Below the pieces are notes generated by a model. The model saw nothing but the letters and a program-made list of their open reading frames with translations, searched no databases and was not told the DNA's origin. The position numbers were made by a program, and so were the translations under genes. Below are positions 7,361-10,228 of a stretch of 10,228 bases of DNA, one piece after another (position 1 is the stretch's first letter; each line of letters opens with the position of its first letter). Source of the stretch: Verrucomicrobiota bacterium (lineage in GTDB: Bacteria > Verrucomicrobiota > Verrucomicrobiia > Verrucomicrobiales > Akkermansiaceae); NCBI GenBank assembly GCA_026397695.1, contig JAPLUJ010000551.1, positions 1-10,228 of the forward strand, written 5' to 3'.

Positions 7361-9022
7361 TCAAAGCGCTCCGGGCGATTGTTTGACCGCCCACAAATAA
7401 TTTTTTGACGCGATGTAAAGCACGCCGCTGGCAGCCACGGGCGTCACCCAAGAGGCTGCTCCCAAGTCAATCCGGCTCAATAATTTCATCTCCTTGCCTG
7501 CCGCAAGCACGTTGAGATGCTTCTCCGTGGCAAGATACACCTTGCCGTCGGCCACCATTGTGGAGCCGATCGTCCGGCTTTTGGCATCGTAAACCCACAC
7601 CGCCCGGCCGGTTGCGACATCCAGACAGTGAACGCGCCCGGCCACATCGGCAATGTAAAGCAAACCGTCGGCTATGGAGACTGTGGAAAGCGAGCGGTCG
7701 ATCCCTTGATAGATCCAAATCCTAGCGCACCGGGTGGCGTCGCCGGATTTGTCGGCAGCCAGACAGAGCAATGCGCCACGTCCGCGTCCGTGGTCGGGAT
7801 CGCGGCCGATGGCCACATACACCCGGTTTTGATAGAAAACCGGCGTGGCGATGATCTCGCTCATGCCGACAAATGACCCGTCGTTGAGTTTGTTGATGCT
7901 GTCGTTGCGCCGCCGGTCGCCCAGCGTGTAGTGGACATACAGATCCATGCCGTTGAAATCACGGTACTCCGGCGGATTGCAATCGGCCCACCATGCGGTC
8001 TTGAGCGTCACGGGCTCCTTGGGGACGTCGGCCAGCGCCTCGAATGCGTAACAATTGCCGTCGCCACCGCCTAACAACACCAGTTTGCGCCCGTCCACCG
8101 TCCTCCCCATGGAGGGCGATGACCACTGCCCATGAAGCATTTGGGTTGTCGTGGGTGCCGCATCCTTGGCTAACAAGCGTCCCGTGCGCTTGTCGAGCAC
8201 GATGAGCGTCGGGGCGTTAGGTGCGAAACATCTGCGCGCGGCATCCTCTGCAATCGGCACCGTCACGATGCGGTCAACGCCATTGGAAGTGGTGACATAG
8301 AGCAAGGGGCCGTCGATCAGCGGCGAGCCATTGCAGGCGTCCGATGGGCGAGAGCCCACCGCCGGATCCGCGTACATGTCGAAAGTCCAAATCTCTTTTG
8401 CCTCGCCCACGCTGCTTCCTGCGGCTGGCGTCTGGCCGTTGACGTCCAAACAGCTCACCACGCAGTTTTGGTCAACAAAGTATAGCCGGTCGCCATCGAC
8501 CGCCGGAGTCGAACAGACGCCTAACATCTTTGGGAACGAGCGGAAATTCATCGCGTCCTCCTTCAAATCCGTGCGGCAGCGTTTGGTCCACTGCCAGAGC
8601 AGCTTGCCTGTCGCTTCATCGAAGCACTTGAGCACACCCTGCCGGTCTATCATGCCGCCAATGAACACCTTGCCGCCCGCGATGGTGGGAGTTCCGCAGG
8701 AGAAAGCGCCCGTTCTGGCCACCCACTTCACGTGCTTGGTCGTGGTCAGATCGATCTCCCCGTTTATACCCTCACCCGGCACGAAGGTTTCCGGCAGGTT
8801 GTGTTCCATCGCAACCATGTTCTTGCACGCCGAACCGCCCCATTGCGGTGAGTCAGCAGCGAAAACATTCAAGCAGAAAACCAGCAATCCAAACAGCGAA
8901 GGCACAATTGCACATGTGGGGCTGCTTGTTGGAATTGGCTTTGGGAGTGGCGCGCATGAGACAGTGAAAACCGCTTGTCGGATAGATAATTGATTAACCG
9001 AGGCATGGGGCGTGGCGCGCAT
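7361..9022 (-). CDS. secreted PQQ-type beta-propeller repeat protein
   Basis: This protein of about 553 residues has several blades of the PQQ-dehydrogenase or BamB-like propeller fold. Repeats of the type G-x-V-F/Y-I and G-K-L-L-W-Q-W, G-R-L-L-A-K-D, G-R-A-V-W-V-Y-D mark the blades, and a conserved S-P-Q-W-G-G block opens the mature part. A hydrophobic stretch (about residues 39-56, V-P-S-L-F-G-L-L-V-F-C-L-N-V-F-A followed by A-D-S) looks like a signal peptide, so it is exported. Such proteins are abundant in Verrucomicrobiota and Planctomycetota; substrate or partner is unknown, and catalytic dehydrogenase residues were not evident. The start is uncertain. The ATG at 9022 leaves an unusually long tail before the signal core, a GTG near 8905 gives a compact signal, and an out-of-frame ATG at 8957 begins with the same M-R-A-T-P. 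No Shine-Dalgarno decides it. Confidence 0.82.
   Translation of the reverse strand: MRATPHASVNQLSIRQAVFTVSCAPLPKPIPTSSPTCAIVPSLFGLLVFCLNVFAADSPQWGGSACKNMVAMEHNLPETFVPGEGINGEIDLTTTKHVKWVARTGAFSCGTPTIAGGKVFIGGMIDRQGVLKCFDEATGKLLWQWTKRCRTDLKEDAMNFRSFPKMLGVCSTPAVDGDRLYFVDQNCVVSCLDVNGQTPAAGSSVGEAKEIWTFDMYADPAVGSRPSDACNGSPLIDGPLLYVTTSNGVDRIVTVPIAEDAARRCFAPNAPTLIVLDKRTGRLLAKDAAPTTTQMLHGQWSSPSMGRTVDGRKLVLLGGGDGNCYAFEALADVPKEPVTLKTAWWADCNPPEYRDFNGMDLYVHYTLGDRRRNDSINKLNDGSFVGMSEIIATPVFYQNRVYVAIGRDPDHGRGRGALLCLAADKSGDATRCARIWIYQGIDRSLSTVSIADGLLYIADVAGRVHCLDVATGRAVWVYDAKSRTIGSTMVADGKVYLATEKHLNVLAAGKEMKLLSRIDLGAASWVTPVAASGVLYIASKNYLWAVKQSPGAL
8947..9022 (-). repeat. direct repeat around the propeller gene start
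   Basis: GTGGCGCGCAT occurs at 8947-8957 and at 9012-9022 on the plus strand. On the minus strand each copy begins ATGCGCGCCAC and reads M-R-A-T-P, but the copies are 65 bases apart and so lie in different frames. Similarity extends to about 20 bases with a few mismatches. It complicates the start choice of the propeller gene. Confidence 0.55.
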
Positions 9023-9096
9023 CAGGAAAGCGGGGCTTGCAGTGAAACGGGAAAAAGCACGGGACCGAAACGGCGTGGCAACCGCAGCACCGAACC

Positions 9097-9121
9097 CTTG
9101 TCGGCCGAATTGGCCGACAAG
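9097..9121. repeat. perfect 10-bp stem-loop downstream of the Wza-like gene
   Basis: CTTGTCGGCC (9097-9106) and GGCCGACAAG (9112-9121) are perfect complements around the loop GAATT. It lies 32 bases beyond the Wza-like stop in the direction of transcription. No T-run follows, so it is either a U-less terminator, a processing site or a dispersed repeat. Related sequence CCGCTTGTCGG recurs in opposite orientation at 8971-8981. Confidence 0.7.
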
Positions 9122-9141
9122 CGGCATCTGTTCCGCGTTGT

Positions 9142-9155
9142 GAGCGAAGCTCCTA
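9142..9155 (-). repeat. REP-like hairpin fused to the Wza-like stop codon
   Basis: GAGC-GAA-GCTC (9142-9152) directly abuts the stop (TAG at 9155-9153). On the minus strand it reads TAGGAGCTTCGCTC, similar in style to REP sequences such as the GTAGGAGC type of pseudomonads. This is resemblance only; copy number in the genome is unknown. Confidence 0.35.
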
Positions 9156-9899
9156 CCAGACGCGCTCCTTCACGTAGATGACGTCGTAGGCCCTCACATA
9201 GAACGGGGTGCTTTCCGTGTTGCGGAGGGTATCCTTCAAGTTCAACACGTATTGCCTGCTCTTGCCGCCTTGAATTCTAACGATGACCACCTGGCTGGGA
9301 TTCGCCAATTGCGTGAATCCGCCCGCTTCCATCACCGCCTCGAGCGCCGTCATCGAGCGGTCAAGCGGAATCTTGCCGGGTCTCTGCACTGCTCCGGACA
9401 CGTACACTCCGGCCGCGATGCCGGCCACCGAAATCACAACCCTGGAGTCCTGCAGGTGGGGTTGATAGAGGGACGTCAGTTGCTCCTGCAGGCTGCTGAC
9501 GGACTTGCCGGCGGCGGCGACTTCTCCGATGGTCGGCAGGCTGACTTTGCCGTTTGGCTGGATTTTCTGCTTGGTGTTCAACTCGGGCGCACCGGAGAAT
9601 ATGACGATGATCTCGTCACCCGGCGCGAGACTGTTGTTCGGTTTGGAAAGATAGGCTTCGGGAGGCACCGGTGGATTATTGGTGTTTTCGCAGCCCACGG
9701 ACGCGCCGAACACAAGGAGCACTGATGCCCACAACATGCCGGTCGCCCAGCGCCGCTGGCGCGGAGCCGACGTCCGCGCGAGTTCCCTGATGCGTCCGAA
9801 CCAAGTGTTCGTGCAGTTGTCTGCGCCTGGCGCATGCTTGTTTGCGTCTGTCTTGGCATTCATCGTCTTTGTCGTCATGTGGGTTGGGGGGCCTTTCAT
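9153..9899 (-). CDS. Wza-like polysaccharide export lipoprotein (Poly_export plus SLBB)
   Basis: This outer-membrane polysaccharide export family protein has about 248 residues from this Met. A positively charged segment (R-Q-R-R-W) leads into a hydrophobic core M-L-W-A-S-V-L-L-V-F-G-A-S-V-G-C, with a lipobox-like S-V-G-C at Cys70, though position -3 is atypical. Residues about 91-158 (L-A-P-G-D-E-I-I-V to V-V-I-S-V) match the Poly_export domain. Residues about 160-208 (V-Y-V-S-G-A-V-x-R-P-G to A-G-G-F-T) match an SLBB fold. Full-length Wza is longer and has a C-terminal helix barrel; this protein ends after Y-D-V-I-Y-V-K-E-R-V-W, typical of short single-SLBB relatives. The start is uncertain: ATGs at 10016, 9899, 9878, 9863 and 9737 are in frame, and none has a clear Shine-Dalgarno. 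No Wzc, Wzx or glycosyltransferase is adjacent on the visible side. Confidence 0.82.
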   Translation of the reverse strand: MKGPPTHMTTKTMNAKTDANKHAPGADNCTNTWFGRIRELARTSAPRQRRWATGMLWASVLLVFGASVGCENTNNPPVPPEAYLSKPNNSLAPGDEIIVIFSGAPELNTKQKIQPNGKVSLPTIGEVAAAGKSVSSLQEQLTSLYQPHLQDSRVVISVAGIAAGVYVSGAVQRPGKIPLDRSMTALEAVMEAGGFTQLANPSQVVIVRIQGGKSRQYVLNLKDTLRNTESTPFYVRAYDVIYVKERVW

Positions 9900-10068
9900 T
9901 GCCCGCAGTTTTTTCTCAGTGAGGTTGATCCCGGACTTCGGCCAAACGGTTGCCGAAACAAGCTTGGGTGAAGGCTTGTGTGGGGAGAGAGTGTGTGATC
10001 TTGGGCGATGCATCAAGGATTAAATTACGGCGACTTTCCCATGGGGTGCCGGACAAAAAAGTTAAAGA

Positions 10069-10092
10069 AGCCAGATGGCTGGCTATTTTTTT
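10069..10092 (+). terminator. weak stem-loop followed by a T-run
   Basis: AGCCA (10069-10073) and TGGCT (10080-10084) form a 5-bp stem with a 6-base loop, followed by an A and then seven T (10086-10092). It has the form of a short intrinsic terminator reading rightward. It lies just before the TTGACA of the edge gene, so it may insulate that gene from upstream transcription. The stem is short. Confidence 0.3.
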
Positions 10093-10096
10093 GGCC

Positions 10097-10121
10097 TTGA
10101 CAGTGTCTAGGCGCTAGACAC
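10097..10121 (+). promoter_or_regulatory. TTGACA box abutting a perfect 19-bp palindrome
   Basis: TTGACA at 10097-10102 is a perfect -35 match. It is followed immediately by GTGTCTAG-GCG-CTAGACAC (10103-10121), a perfect inverted repeat with 8-base arms. The gene ATG is 11 bases further on. No good -10 is present at 16-18 bases (CACGAT or ACGATG), so the promoter may depend on the palindrome, which would sit where polymerase binds. This suggests an operator for a self-limiting regulator. Alternatively it could be the end of a mobile element. Confidence 0.55.
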
Positions 10122-10132
10122 GATGGCTCCCG

Positions 10133-10228
10133 ATGAAACCACCATACAAATCCACCGAGCAGATCCGGCAATCCCTAGTGGAACAAATCGCCGCCATCAC
10201 CACCATGCAGCCCGGAACCCTTGCCGAG
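10133..10228 (+). CDS. N-terminus of a DUF6788-like protein (partial)
   Basis: Thirty-two codons run open to the window edge from ATG 10133. The residues S-L-V-E-Q-I-A-A-I with M-Q-P-G-T-L-A-E downstream resemble the start of DUF6788-type small proteins (compare their L-x-R-G-S-L-x-E pattern). These have no established function and are often seen close to transposase genes (my recollection, not tested). An alternative ATG at 10123 lies in another frame that does not resemble this family. It is preceded by a palindromic promoter and no Shine-Dalgarno. Sequence to the right would decide. Confidence 0.55.
   Translation, partial: MKPPYKSTEQIRQSLVEQIAAITTMQPGTLAE

Larger units (their letters stand above)
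9900..10132. other. divergent intergenic region between the Wza-like and DUF6788-like genes
   Basis: This spacer holds the upstream region of the leftward Wza-like gene and the promoter of the rightward gene at the edge. The Wza frame stays open to 10016, but that stretch reads as basic, proline-rich sequence and is probably leader DNA. An isolated TTTAAT (minus, 10024 to 10019) could be a -10 for the Wza-like gene, but no -35 sits at the right distance. Confidence 0.35.

Noticed and set aside
212..9282. Many CTAAC/GTTAG pentamers across the window
   Set aside because: About fifteen copies is roughly what the base composition predicts; only the longer TTATCTA form stands out.
10019..10024. 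TTTAAT as a -10 for the Wza-like gene
   Set aside because: No -35 sequence lies at an acceptable distance on the minus strand.

Overview
The window most resembles a GC-rich genome of the Verrucomicrobiota (inference). The main reasons are a Tat-exported Gfo/Idh/MocA oxidoreductase next to a secreted SGNH hydrolase, a secreted PQQ-type beta-propeller protein, a Uma2 nuclease, a cyanophycin-synthetase relative, and few recognisable Shine-Dalgarno sequences. No rRNA, tRNA or CRISPR array was seen.

Layout, left to right. The left edge (1-177) is almost gene-free, with perhaps the first codons of a leftward gene. Next is a leftward Uma2-family endonuclease (178-753). Divergent from it, a rightward pair follows: a secreted SGNH/GDSL hydrolase that stops before its last catalytic block (924-1517), then a Tat-signal Gfo/Idh/MocA oxidoreductase split by a short frameshifting deletion near codon 147 (1558-2983). 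After that come a leftward fragment of a uroporphyrinogen-decarboxylase-like gene, truncated at both ends (3089-3491), and a complete leftward GH13 alpha-amylase-like enzyme (3507-5381). A rightward cyanophycin-synthetase-like gene (5511-7258) has lost a piece of its ATP-grasp domain and has no P-loop in its Mur-ligase-like part. It converges on a leftward PQQ-type beta-propeller protein (7361-9022). A repeat-rich spacer leads to a leftward Wza-type polysaccharide export lipoprotein (9153-9899). At the right edge a DUF6788-like gene begins (10133 onward) behind a TTGACA box abutting a perfect 19-bp palindrome.

The genes do not form one pathway. SGNH hydrolase plus Gfo/Idh/MocA suggests carbohydrate or glycoside turnover, GH13 handles alpha-glucans, and the Wza-like protein belongs to capsule or exopolysaccharide export but stands apart from its usual partners. 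The clearest pattern is gene decay: four of the genes between 924 and 7258 are truncated or frameshifted by events that do not look like homopolymer errors, while Uma2, GH13, the propeller and the Wza-like gene are open. Non-coding DNA carries several inverted repeats and a recurring TTATCTA heptamer. I did not find a convincing new multi-gene system. The items most worth following are the degenerate cyanophycin-synthetase relative, the palindromic promoter at the right edge, and the repeat-rich spacer at 8947-9152.
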